DNA from: Cerina sp048266425
GTDB lineage: Bacteria > Bacteroidota > Bacteroidia > Flavobacteriales > Flavobacteriaceae
Length of the DNA stretch: 64,000 nt
Direction of reading: 5' to 3'
Assembly: GCA_048266425.1 (NCBI GenBank)
Contig: JBLWZN010000004.1
Span: 1-64,000, forward strand
Positions 49,824-57,787 of this stretch are shown piece after piece (within the stretch, counting starts at the first letter, position 1; the number at the start of each line of letters is the position of its first letter). Below the pieces are notes generated by a model. It ran no database searches. It worked only from the letters and a program-made list of their open reading frames with translations, and was not told where the DNA came from. A program made the translations under genes and the position numbers.

Positions 49824-51332
49824 CTATTTGAGGGGGCCTTTAACGTAAGGAGACAGTCCATCTGCCAGTTTGCGATCATTGGCCAAACGCTGAATTTTAT
49901 TCTGTCCGCCCAACTTTCCAATCGATTCCATATAAGCGCGGAAACCCCCCGTTCTAACTTGGGTAATCTTTAAAAGTTGAAGCACCTTCCCTTCAATTAA
50001 ATCAAAATAATAGCTGTTCTGTTTTTGTAAGGTAGTGTCCAAAATTTTACGGAATTTCTGGATATCTTCGGGTAGCTGTTCAAACTCAATAAACCACTCA
50101 TGATAAGGAAGCTCTTGGTTAGCTGGATTAATTTCTGGGGCCACGGTGAATTCACTTATTCTAGCCCCGGTAGCTTGGATAGCGGTTGCCATAGCCGCCT
50201 CAACTTCCTTGGCGATTACATGTTCCCCAAAGGCGGAAATAAAATGTTTAATGCGTCCAGAAACCACAATCTTATAGGGCTTATCGGAAACAAACTGAAC
50301 GGTATCCCCTAGGTTATATGCCCAAAGCCCCGCATTTGTGGAAATGATCATTACATAATCTACCCCAATTTCGACTTCCTTTATGGATATCCGTTTTGGC
50401 CTCTCCGTATAAAATTCTGAAACCGGGATGAATTCGTAGAAAATTCCAGAATTCAACAGCAAGAGTAGCCCCTTATCCCTTTGGGAATCCTGATAGGCAA
50501 AAAATCCTTCGCTGGCCGGAAACAACTCGATACTGTCCACTTTCCTACCTATCAAATTTTCAAACTTTGCCCTATATGGTTCGTAGTTCACTCCCCCGTA
50601 TATAAATAGTTGAAAATCTTTAAAGAGATCGCCCACCTTTTTCCCTGTCTTTGCGCTCAATTTTTCAAAATACATCTGCACCCAAGAAGGAATCCCTGCG
50701 ATAACCGTCATATTCTGGTCCTGGGTTTCCTTTACGATCTCATTCACCTTGGTTTCCCAATCGTCTATACAATTGGTCTTCCAACTTGGCAGTCTGTTCT
50801 TTTGCAGATAGCCAGGTACATAATGGGCGGAAATACCGGATAACCGCCCCAATTTTATTCCGTTCTTTTCGTGTAGTTCTGGACTGCCCTGCAAAAAAAT
50901 CATTTTACCATCCACAAAATCGGCAATACCTGTTTCATGAATGTAGTTTAAGATAGCGTTACGGGAAGCCTCAACTTGGTATTTAATGGATTCAGCGGTT
51001 ATGGGAATGTATTTTGCACCGGAAGTTGTTCCCGAAGTCTTGGCGAAATAAGCAGGTTTGCCGGGCCATAGCACATCTTCTTCCCCTTCAAGCACTTTTT
51101 CGACATAGCTTTTTAAATCTTCATAATCCCGAATGGGAACACGTTCCAAAAAGTCGGCGTAGTTTCGAATTTGATCAAATTTATGATCTTTGCCAAATTG
51201 GGTAGTTTTCCCCTTTGCAATTAGCGAAGCAAATACCTTCTCTTGGGTCTCATGGGGATTTTCCGACCATTTTAGGGTATTTAAGGCAATTTTCTTAGCA
51301 AATATCTTGGCAGCAAACGATTTTAAGGACAT
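49824..51332 (-). CDS. GH3-family acyl-adenylating protein
   Basis: 502 residues, the GH3 (auxin-responsive promoter) family found in plants and Bacteroidota. ANL-type landmarks: TSGTTSGAKYIPIT (about 105-118, ATP-binding), a mid-region EGFFAYQ and LLLNSGIFYEFIP (about 282-295), YNLGDTV (about 349-355). These proteins adenylate a carboxylic acid and conjugate it to an amine or similar. The substrate in bacteria is not established. It starts 7 bp after the M23 gene stop, so the two are co-transcribed. Confidence 0.88.
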   Translation of the reverse strand: MSLKSFAAKIFAKKIALNTLKWSENPHETQEKVFASLIAKGKTTQFGKDHKFDQIRNYADFLERVPIRDYEDLKSYVEKVLEGEEDVLWPGKPAYFAKTSGTTSGAKYIPITAESIKYQVEASRNAILNYIHETGIADFVDGKMIFLQGSPELHEKNGIKLGRLSGISAHYVPGYLQKNRLPSWKTNCIDDWETKVNEIVKETQDQNMTVIAGIPSWVQMYFEKLSAKTGKKVGDLFKDFQLFIYGGVNYEPYRAKFENLIGRKVDSIELFPASEGFFAYQDSQRDKGLLLLLNSGIFYEFIPVSEFYTERPKRISIKEVEIGVDYVMIISTNAGLWAYNLGDTVQFVSDKPYKIVVSGRIKHFISAFGEHVIAKEVEAAMATAIQATGARISEFTVAPEINPANQELPYHEWFIEFEQLPEDIQKFRKILDTTLQKQNSYYFDLIEGKVLQLLKITQVRTGGFRAYMESIGKLGGQNKIQRLANDRKLADGLSPYVKGPLK

Positions 51333-51339
51333 GTTCTAT

Positions 51340-52209
51340 TTATTTAAAATCGATATAATCCATCGGATCTACCGGGCTTCCGTTCCTCCAAAGTTCAAAA
51401 TGAAGATGCGGTCCCGTAGTGTATTCACCAGTATTGCCCACGGAAGCAATCACTTCACCCGCCCGGACAAAATCGCCTTGTTCCTTATTTAGGGAACCAT
51501 TATGCTTATATACGGATATCAGTCCGTTCTTGTGTTCCAATATTATTACGTATCCCGTTTCTGCCGTCCACTCGGAGAAAATTACGGTGCCATCGGCTAC
51601 TGCCTTTACAGGGGTATCCCTTGGGGCCACAACATCTACCGCATAATGCTTTTTCTCCGCATCGTAATTCTGGGAGATCACCCCGCCTACTGGTGGAAAA
51701 AGTTGCAAATGTAAATTATGCACATCGCGTTCAAAAAGATTGTACTTATCTTCCAAGGCGACTTGGGCCCTAAGTATGGAATCCTGCTTTATCGGCGTTA
51801 AATCTACCGAAGAAGGGTCCACCTTATATTGCTCAAATAGTGAATCCCTATTCACTGGATTGTTCTCCACATCTCCCCTGAGCACCTTGCGAATATTGTC
51901 CAAATACTTATTGGTATAATTAAGGACGGTAACCAAGGAATCGGTCTTATAAGTCAACTCCGTGGCCTGTCGTTTTAATTTTGTGGAGGAATATCCGGGA
52001 ATATATTCCCTTAGCGGGGTAAACGCAATCAATAAAATAGTGAAACCAATAAGGATAATAATAAAAAGAGAGCCAGTAACAAAAACATTTAACCGACTCA
52101 ATTTAAAAGATATCTTTTCTTCAAAAGTACTTTCATTCAGAATTACCAAACGATACTTGTGAAGCAGTTTCTTTTTGATTTCCTTTCTCTTTTCAACTTT
52201 TTTGGCCAT
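51340..52209 (-). CDS. M23 family metallopeptidase (membrane-anchored)
   Basis: 289 residues from the ATG at 52209 (MAKKVEKRKE); a frame extension to 52218 is less likely. Basic cytoplasmic N-terminus, one membrane helix (about 42-62, FIIILIGFTILLIAF), coiled coil, then M23 (about 165-285). Active residues are all present: KHYAVD (HxxxD), and PHLHFELW (HxH), unlike the degenerate protein at 432-1661. It probably cleaves peptide cross-links in peptidoglycan. Divergent from tatA. Confidence 0.9.
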   Translation of the reverse strand: MAKKVEKRKEIKKKLLHKYRLVILNESTFEEKISFKLSRLNVFVTGSLFIIILIGFTILLIAFTPLREYIPGYSSTKLKRQATELTYKTDSLVTVLNYTNKYLDNIRKVLRGDVENNPVNRDSLFEQYKVDPSSVDLTPIKQDSILRAQVALEDKYNLFERDVHNLHLQLFPPVGGVISQNYDAEKKHYAVDVVAPRDTPVKAVADGTVIFSEWTAETGYVIILEHKNGLISVYKHNGSLNKEQGDFVRAGEVIASVGNTGEYTTGPHLHFELWRNGSPVDPMDYIDFK

Positions 52210-52215
52210 AGAATA

Positions 52216-52223
52216 CAAAGATA
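52216..52223 (-). promoter_or_regulatory. Candidate -7 box close to the M23 start
   Basis: TATCTTTG on the minus strand matches TAnnTTTG and ends 6 bp before the ATG at 52209, which would give an almost leaderless mRNA. No -33 TTG is visible. Confidence 0.3.
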
Positions 52224-52436
52224 AGGTTAGAATTGAATTTTTAAGGTAAGATTTTAGATACGAGCCAAATTTTACGAATAGTTTAGATTATCAGAAAGTT
52301 TATTCGGCTCCTTTACAATAACCAATCCCATATTTTCTTGATTTGTACTGCAAATAATAAGTTGTGGTACTTTTGTGTACAATCTAAAATTAATTTTCTA
52401 AGCAAGATATTAACACCCTACGTGTTTCTTTTTTAT

Positions 52437-52444
52437 TATATTTG
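52437..52444 (+). promoter_or_regulatory. -7 box of tatA
   Basis: TATATTTG is a perfect TAnnTTTG match, 20 bp before the tatA ATG at 52465. The -33 TTG is not clear. Confidence 0.5.
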
Positions 52445-52464
52445 CTATACTAAAATCAATTACC

Positions 52465-52653
52465 ATGGTATCTTTATTTACTTTTTTAGTGATTGGCGCG
52501 CCCCAAATCATACTTATAGTTGTCGTTGTACTTTTACTGTTTGGCGGTAAAAAAATCCCTGAATTAATGAGGGGTCTTGGAAGTGGCATCAAAGAATTTA
52601 AGGATGCCTCCAAAGATGACGAAAAAGGCATCGAAAAGAAAAACGAGCTATAG
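52465..52653 (+). CDS. tatA: Sec-independent translocase TatA/TatE subunit
   Basis: 62 residues: a short N-terminus, one membrane helix (about 13-28, PQIILIVVVVLLLFGG), then the amphipathic FGGKKIPELMRGLGSGIKEFKDA hallmark (F-G-x-x-x-x-P-E-L). TatA oligomers form the pore of the twin-arginine pathway, which exports folded proteins. Candidate substrates with Tat signals are in this window: the isomerase at 56057-56971 and the small subunit at 57140-57787. A terminator follows at 52686-52712. Confidence 0.95.
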   Translation: MVSLFTFLVIGAPQIILIVVVVLLLFGGKKIPELMRGLGSGIKEFKDASKDDEKGIEKKNEL

Positions 52654-52685
52654 AATTACAATAAAGTAATTCTTTAAAATTAAGA

Positions 52686-52712
52686 AACATCCACAATTTT
52701 GGGTGTTTTTTT
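52686..52712 (+). terminator. Terminator after tatA
   Basis: Stem AACATCC / GGGTGTT (7 bp, one G-U) with an 8-nt loop, followed by a T run to 52712. It is 32 bp after the tatA stop. Confidence 0.75.
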
Positions 52713-52827
52713 ATGTCTAAATTATGTTTTTTAGCCTGTCCATCATACCCCCATTTAATTGGGAATCTTTATATTTAATGCCAACTTACCCCAAATTCTT
52801 TTTGTAGGAAATTCGTAAAACACTGGT

Positions 52828-52860
52828 TTTCACGACAAAAACATTACATTTCACAACAAA
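52828..52860 (+). promoter_or_regulatory. Direct repeats TTTCACrACAAA with 21-bp period
   Basis: Two 12-bp repeats, TTTCACGACAAA (52828-52839) and TTTCACAACAAA (52849-52860), 11 of 12 identical, start 21 bp apart. Two direct repeats separated by two helical turns is the architecture of LytTR-type binding sites. They lie 165 bp upstream of the porE-like ATG. Confidence 0.45.
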
Positions 52861-53024
52861 TAATTATCCCCACACATTACTTCGCCTACTTTCGCCGTTA
52901 GTTGAATAGAATCCTTATATAAGGACCAACAATCTCATTAAGATTTCCAACCTTATAATCGCAAGCTCGGCTGAACAGAAATAGAATAAAATATAAAACC
53001 AAGCTCCATATCATCCAAACGGAC

Positions 53025-55115
53025 ATGAAAAAGCTCTTCGTTGCCCTTTTATTTTTGTTTTCACTCCCACAATACGCGCAAGTATCAGAAGGTGTGGATT
53101 CCGAATTGGGTGCAAAAGAGCATATTTCACTAGATGAAATTACCTATGAAATGTTGGTCGAATCTTCGAAGACCGATAAAACCGTCCAAAGGAATGCTTC
53201 AAAACAAGATAAGCTCATTGCCAAGGCCGATGAATATTTCGATAAAATGTGGTATGCGGAAGCCGCCGATCTATACGAAATGGCTTTAATCAACAACTCG
53301 GAAAGTCAATCCAAAGAACTGTTAGAAAAAGCGGGGGATGCCAATTATTATAACACCAATATGGAACGAGCCTATTATTGGTACGACCTGCTTTACAAAA
53401 ACTACAAGCAAGAGATGTCTACCGACGATCTGTTTAAATATGCCAATTCCTTAAAGAGTAACGGAAAATACGGTAGGGCCAAGCGCTTAATGCGGATATA
53501 TGACAAAAGATATCAGGACGAACACACTTTGAGGGTGGTAGAAATAAAGGACGAGCAAATCAAAAGGAATGAAGCAACCCTGGATAAAATCCTAAGCAAG
53601 GAAAGCAATTATGAAATATTTGATTTGGCAATAAATTCTCAATACTCCGATTTTGCACCCATGTTCTATCAAGATGATAAAGTGGTATTCAGTTCGGCTA
53701 AAGACTCCTCTTTTCTTACTACAAGGCGTTACAAATGGAATAATCAACCGTACTTGGATCTGTATGTGGCCAAAATCAACGAGGAGTCACAGGAACTAAA
53801 GGACGCCATGAAGTTCTCAAAAAAGATCAATACAAAATATCATGAAGCATGCGTCACCTTTTCACCGGACAATGGGACTATGTATTTTACCAGGAACAAT
53901 TACATTAAAAAATTGGGCCGGGATAAAAACGGCGACAACAATCTTAAAATTTACAAATCCGTAAAAGTTAATGGGGATTGGACCGAAGCAGTAGAGGTGC
54001 CCTTTAACAGCGATTTATATTCCACCGGACATCCTGCCCTAAGCCCCGATGGAAAAAAGCTATATTTTGTATCTGATATGCCAGGTAGTATTGGCAAGAC
54101 CGATATTTTTGTCGTAGACGTATTGTCGGATGGCAAATACTCCACGCCGAAAAATCTGGGCCCGGAAATAAATACGGAACAACGGGAAATGTTCCCCTTT
54201 ATCAATGACAACAAAATTTATTTTTCATCTGATGGGCATACTGGCCTAGGAGGCTTGGATATCTATGAAGCCACTTATGACGATGATGGTATCAGGGATG
54301 TTAAAAACCTTGGTGTGCCAGTAAACAGCAACAAGGATGACTTTTCCTATATTGTGAATGAAAAAAACCAAACGGGATATTTTGCCTCCAATAGGGTTGG
54401 CGGAAAAGGAGACGACGATATCTATTCCTTTAAGCGCTTAATGGTAGAAGAAGTTCCCGTAAACAACAATGCCATTGCTGGGGTGGTAACGGAAAGGATC
54501 TCCGGAGAGGTTATGCCCCAAGCTATGGTGACCCTTTTGGACGAAAACAATATAAAACTTAAGGAGATGCTTTCGGATGAAGATGGAAGCTTTGTCTTCG
54601 AAGATTTGGAAGGAAATACCAAATACACAATCAAGACCACGAAAAAAGACTATTTTGAGCAAGATCAATCTGTCGCTACCCATGAAAATGAAAGAATCGA
54701 TATAGACGTTTCCTTAAAAAAACTGAAAGACCTCATCGTTGTTGAGGATGGAGTCAAAAAATTGAAAACGGATGTGATATATTTCAACTTTGACAAGTCG
54801 CAAATTCGGGATGATGCAGGAAAAGAGCTGAACAAAGTGGTCGAGGTCATGAACGAATATCCCGATATGATCATCAAGATAGAATCCCATACGGATTCTA
54901 GGGGAAAAGCTTCCTATAACAAGTACCTATCGGACAAAAGGGCAAAATCTACCAGGGACTACCTAATCTCCCAAGGAATCGATTCGCATCGTATAGAAAG
55001 CGCAATAGGATACGGCGAAGAACATCTGATCAACGGATGTGCCGACGGGGTCTCCTGTAGTAGAACACAACATGAACTTAACAGGCGTTCCGAAATCATA
55101 ATTGTAAAAATGTAG
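53025..55115 (+). CDS. porE: OmpA family protein with TPR and PD40 repeats (PorE-like, T9SS)
   Basis: 696 residues. Signal peptide about 1-18. TPR helices about 60-190; WD40/PD40 beta-propeller about 195-470 with repeated SPDG-type turns (ALSPDGKKLYFVSD, IYFSSDGHTGLGGLDIY, GYFASN); a carboxypeptidase-regulatory-like beta domain about 480-570; C-terminal OmpA domain about 575-696 with IESHTDSRGKASYNKYLSDKRA, the peptidoglycan-binding motif. The same domain order is that of PorE (PG1058) of Porphyromonas gingivalis, which links the type IX machinery to the cell wall (family knowledge). In many Flavobacteriia a PorP/SprF gene precedes such proteins; none does here. Confidence 0.85.
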   Translation: MKKLFVALLFLFSLPQYAQVSEGVDSELGAKEHISLDEITYEMLVESSKTDKTVQRNASKQDKLIAKADEYFDKMWYAEAADLYEMALINNSESQSKELLEKAGDANYYNTNMERAYYWYDLLYKNYKQEMSTDDLFKYANSLKSNGKYGRAKRLMRIYDKRYQDEHTLRVVEIKDEQIKRNEATLDKILSKESNYEIFDLAINSQYSDFAPMFYQDDKVVFSSAKDSSFLTTRRYKWNNQPYLDLYVAKINEESQELKDAMKFSKKINTKYHEACVTFSPDNGTMYFTRNNYIKKLGRDKNGDNNLKIYKSVKVNGDWTEAVEVPFNSDLYSTGHPALSPDGKKLYFVSDMPGSIGKTDIFVVDVLSDGKYSTPKNLGPEINTEQREMFPFINDNKIYFSSDGHTGLGGLDIYEATYDDDGIRDVKNLGVPVNSNKDDFSYIVNEKNQTGYFASNRVGGKGDDDIYSFKRLMVEEVPVNNNAIAGVVTERISGEVMPQAMVTLLDENNIKLKEMLSDEDGSFVFEDLEGNTKYTIKTTKKDYFEQDQSVATHENERIDIDVSLKKLKDLIVVEDGVKKLKTDVIYFNFDKSQIRDDAGKELNKVVEVMNEYPDMIIKIESHTDSRGKASYNKYLSDKRAKSTRDYLISQGIDSHRIESAIGYGEEHLINGCADGVSCSRTQHELNRRSEIIIVKM

Positions 55116-55508
55116 CACACTAGTTGGTCAAATGCTATTGCACATCGGTTTGCACATTTTTGTTCGCAAACCATTCCGACCAGAAGGCGAGGGTCAAACT
55201 TCCTGAAAGCGCATTAAAAATTTAAAATGGATCCATCATAACAACCAACCAAGCAAAAAACCGCTACATTTAAAAGTGTAGCGGTTTTTTTTATTATTTA
55301 ACGTCCATTTCATTAAAAACCCATCTTCATACGGTGTTTATCTTTAACAAGATTCGGTCGTTCATCCCGTAAAATTACCGTTCGTAGAAGAAATAAAATA
55401 GCTGGTTTTTTACAACTGGTTTTCGAACCACTTTATCCATTTTATTTAGAAAACCATTCAATTACCGTAATCTTTGTTCAATAGAACCCATCATAAAATC
55501 AAAGATTT
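55116..55508. other. Intergenic region after porE-like gene
   Basis: 393 bp without a gene. It holds nested hairpins (55124-55182), the bidirectional terminator (55255-55292), and a promoter-proximal segment with CTGGTTTT repeats and a TGGTT-TTCG-AACCA hairpin (55417-55430). Confidence 0.45.
55255..55292. terminator. Strong bidirectional terminator
   Basis: Ten-bp stem AACCGCTACA / TGTAGCGGTT around 8 nt, flanked by A6 on the left and T8 on the right. It ends the porE-like transcript and could stop leftward transcription as well. Confidence 0.9.
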
Positions 55509-55679
55509 ATGGAAAAACTATTACTCGTAAAAGAAATTTATTTGGAAGCATTCAGAAATTTGGGACACCTTATTATAAAAAGGTATTTCAAGGCATTTTC
55601 ATGGTTTTGCTTTTTTCTGTTGGCTGTGACCATCTATGCCTTTATTTTTAGATTGTCTACAGGATTTTCGTTTGGATAA
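55509..55679 (+). CDS. 56-residue membrane protein (DUF6747-like)
   Basis: ATG to TAA, 56 residues. The N-terminal 30 residues are amphipathic (KEIYLEAFRNLGHLII), then one membrane helix (about 31-47, WFCFFLLAVTIYAFIF), then RLSTGFSFG. I recall Flavobacteriia small proteins of this shape (xxYRxATGFxFD end) labelled DUF6747, so the match is probable but not searched. Function unknown. Confidence 0.55.
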   Translation: MEKLLLVKEIYLEAFRNLGHLIIKRYFKAFSWFCFFLLAVTIYAFIFRLSTGFSFG

Positions 55680-56056
55680 GCCTCCGGAAATTAACTGTTT
55701 AACAATCTTTATGTAATTGGAGTATCCATTCCAAGGTACGCCCTATCTGGTCTGTGGGGGTTAGTAGATTATTCCATAGTATTGGAATAGTAGGCTATAT
55801 TCCCCAATAGATATAGCATACAGTACATACATAGTATAAGAAAATAAAGTTCCATAGCATTCGATTAGACGAAATTCCCAAGGGATAACTTTCAAAACAT
55901 AAAGTTAAATATTGGTAGAAGGTCTCGTTTAATGTAAATTAAGCACCTAGAACTGCAATAAAATAAAGCTTTGGATTTTTGCGACTATTGCAAATATCCA
56001 AAGCCTTGTTTAAAATATTTATAATTACGGACAATCTTTAAGTCCGCTGCTTCCGT
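55680..56056. other. Intergenic region, small ORF to isomerase gene
   Basis: 377 bp, AT-rich, without a gene. The only structure I see is the hairpin at 55968-56004. Confidence 0.5.
55968..56004 (-). terminator. Terminator of the isomerase transcript
   Basis: Arms GCTTTGGAT and ATCCAAAGC (9 bp) extended by TTTTGC / GCAAAT, followed on the minus strand by TTTATTTTATTG. It lies 53 bp after the stop of the gene at 56057. Confidence 0.7.
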
Positions 56057-56971
56057 CTACATAAAGCTATCTACTTTCTTATAGGCATCGATAACGGCAA
56101 TCTCGCCCTCCTTGCCCGATTTGGAATTGCTATGTTCCATGCCAAGGACTCCTTTGTATCCCTTGTCGTAAAGGTGTTTAAAAATATTCTTATAATTGAT
56201 CTCGCCCGTTGTCGGTTCCTTTCGACCTGGATTATCACCGATCTGGATATAGGCTATCTCATCCCAGGTAAGGTCCATATTGTGTATCAGATTTCCTTCG
56301 TTCTTTTGCATATGATAGATATCGTAGAGTATTTTACACGAAGGACTATCTACTCCTTTGCAGATCATATACGTCTGAGCTGAAGTGCGCAGATAAAGGT
56401 CGGGTGAGTCGGATAAAGGCTCCAGGACCATAACCAGGCCATGGGGCTCCAAAATGTCGGCCCCTCGGCGCAATGCTTCGATAACGTTGGCATTTTGGAT
56501 GCCGATGGGCAAGTTCCTTTCAAATCCTCCCGGAACAACGGTCATCCATTTGGCATTTACGCGCTTGGCCACCTCAACGGCCCTTCTGCAACCATCCAAA
56601 AATATATCAATATATTCCGATTTGCCGGCCGCTAGGGTGTTGGCCATATTACCGCCTTTCTCGACCACAAAAACCCCCATGGTCATGTTGTGCTTTGCAA
56701 GTGTTTCCCCAATAGCGGTTTGTACAGAAATATCGCGACCCATCATGCCATTGTCCTCAAATGCGGTAAAGCCTTGCTCGGCCATAAAATTAAGCTGGGC
56801 AATGGGATCATCCCCAGCAGAATTCTTGAACATCCCAAAATGCGGGGCGTATTTAAGGTTGAATTTGTGTGCGACGTTGCTGTGTTTGTCAGCTCCATAA
56901 GCTAAAGCGCCTCCAAACGATATAGCCCCGGTAGTCAGGGCCGTTTTTTGAATAAAATTTCTTCTCTTCAC
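56057..56971 (-). CDS. Tat-exported TIM-barrel sugar isomerase (hydroxypyruvate isomerase-like)
   Basis: 304 residues. The start is a GTG at 56971 giving KRRNFIQKTAL, a good twin-arginine motif (RRxFIxK) followed by a hydrophobic stretch, so it is probably exported folded by Tat. The rest is an AP-endonuclease-2/xylose-isomerase-like TIM barrel: HFGMFKNSAGDDPIAQLNFMAEQGF, TVVPGGFERN, LVMVLEPLSDSPDL, ILYDIYHMQKNEGNL, and IQIGDNPGRKEPTTGEINY (metal-site Glu, Asp, His). It lies downstream of the GMC genes; a role in sugar-derivative isomerisation in the periplasm is inferred. Confidence 0.82.
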   Translation of the reverse strand: MKRRNFIQKTALTTGAISFGGALAYGADKHSNVAHKFNLKYAPHFGMFKNSAGDDPIAQLNFMAEQGFTAFEDNGMMGRDISVQTAIGETLAKHNMTMGVFVVEKGGNMANTLAAGKSEYIDIFLDGCRRAVEVAKRVNAKWMTVVPGGFERNLPIGIQNANVIEALRRGADILEPHGLVMVLEPLSDSPDLYLRTSAQTYMICKGVDSPSCKILYDIYHMQKNEGNLIHNMDLTWDEIAYIQIGDNPGRKEPTTGEINYKNIFKHLYDKGYKGVLGMEHSNSKSGKEGEIAVIDAYKKVDSFM

Positions 56972-57139
56972 TTGGTTGGTTATTGAATTACTGAGTTACT
57001 AGAGACTCATATATGGTATCCCATTTGAGCTAATAGCTACTCATTAAGTTAATTTTGGAAAGTAATCGATCTTGCGGGTTTTCAAAAACAACGGCCACTC
57101 AATATATTTATAACCCAGCAACGTAAAATCCCATAACTT

Positions 57140-57787
57140 TTACAACGACCAGGCCTTTCCTCCCGTCAATTCATTTACATCCCCACAAGGTATGTATTCC
57201 CCAGGCACGGGCAGGTATGCTAGCACTTCCTCGCCCACGTACTCCGAAGTCTTGTATCCCCAGATCGTTAAGCCTCTAAGGTTATTTGCAAAACCAAATC
57301 TGGAAACCTCATCGGTAATATCCGCAGGTTCACCATTGGCAATAGACTCGTTATACTCGTCGATGACCTTGAGGTTCTGAATTTGGTCCTCCTTGGTCTT
57401 TTTTAAGGAATCTGCCAAGACTGGCTCTAGATCCTGGGGCTCTAGATCGGCTACTTTTTCCTTTCCGGAGTCCTTCATTGCTTTGGCTATAAACTTGTCC
57501 ATGGACATTTTCATGAAATCCTGCTTATTCTTTTCAGAAACCTTATCGGTCAACCTATCAATAAATAAATGTACCTGCACTTCGGATGCCGAAGGCGTAT
57601 CCGTCTTGGGAATTATAATATCTACCAACTGGGTCAGGACCAAACCTTGATCTGGTGTGAAAAAGTCCGGTGTCCACTCCAAGATTTTTTCGTTCTTACA
57701 ACTTTGAACAATGCTGATCAAGGTGGGCATGGCCACGGCATATCCAAGTGATAGCCCCATGTTCTTTAATGCTACTCTCCTATCCAT
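57140..57787 (-). CDS. Gluconate 2-dehydrogenase subunit 3-like small subunit
   Basis: 215 residues. N-terminus DRRVALKNMGLSLGYAVAM is a Tat-type leader (RRxALK). The mature part fits the 'gluconate 2-dehydrogenase subunit 3' family (TPDFFTPDQGLVLTQLVDIIIPKTDTPSA). Such hitch-hiker subunits carry the signal peptide for a leaderless GMC partner. The GMC stop and this ATG share bases (TAATG at 57785-57789), so the two are translated together. Confidence 0.88.
   Translation of the reverse strand: MDRRVALKNMGLSLGYAVAMPTLISIVQSCKNEKILEWTPDFFTPDQGLVLTQLVDIIIPKTDTPSASEVQVHLFIDRLTDKVSEKNKQDFMKMSMDKFIAKAMKDSGKEKVADLEPQDLEPVLADSLKKTKEDQIQNLKVIDEYNESIANGEPADITDEVSRFGFANNLRGLTIWGYKTSEYVGEEVLAYLPVPGEYIPCGDVNELTGGKAWSL

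Larger units (their letters stand above)
52654..53024. other. Intergenic region, tatA to porE-like gene
   Basis: 371 bp without a gene: the tatA terminator, then direct repeats TTTCACrACAAA (52828 and 52849), then the porE-like promoter region. I saw no clear TAnnTTTG box within 60 bp of the ATG. Confidence 0.5.
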
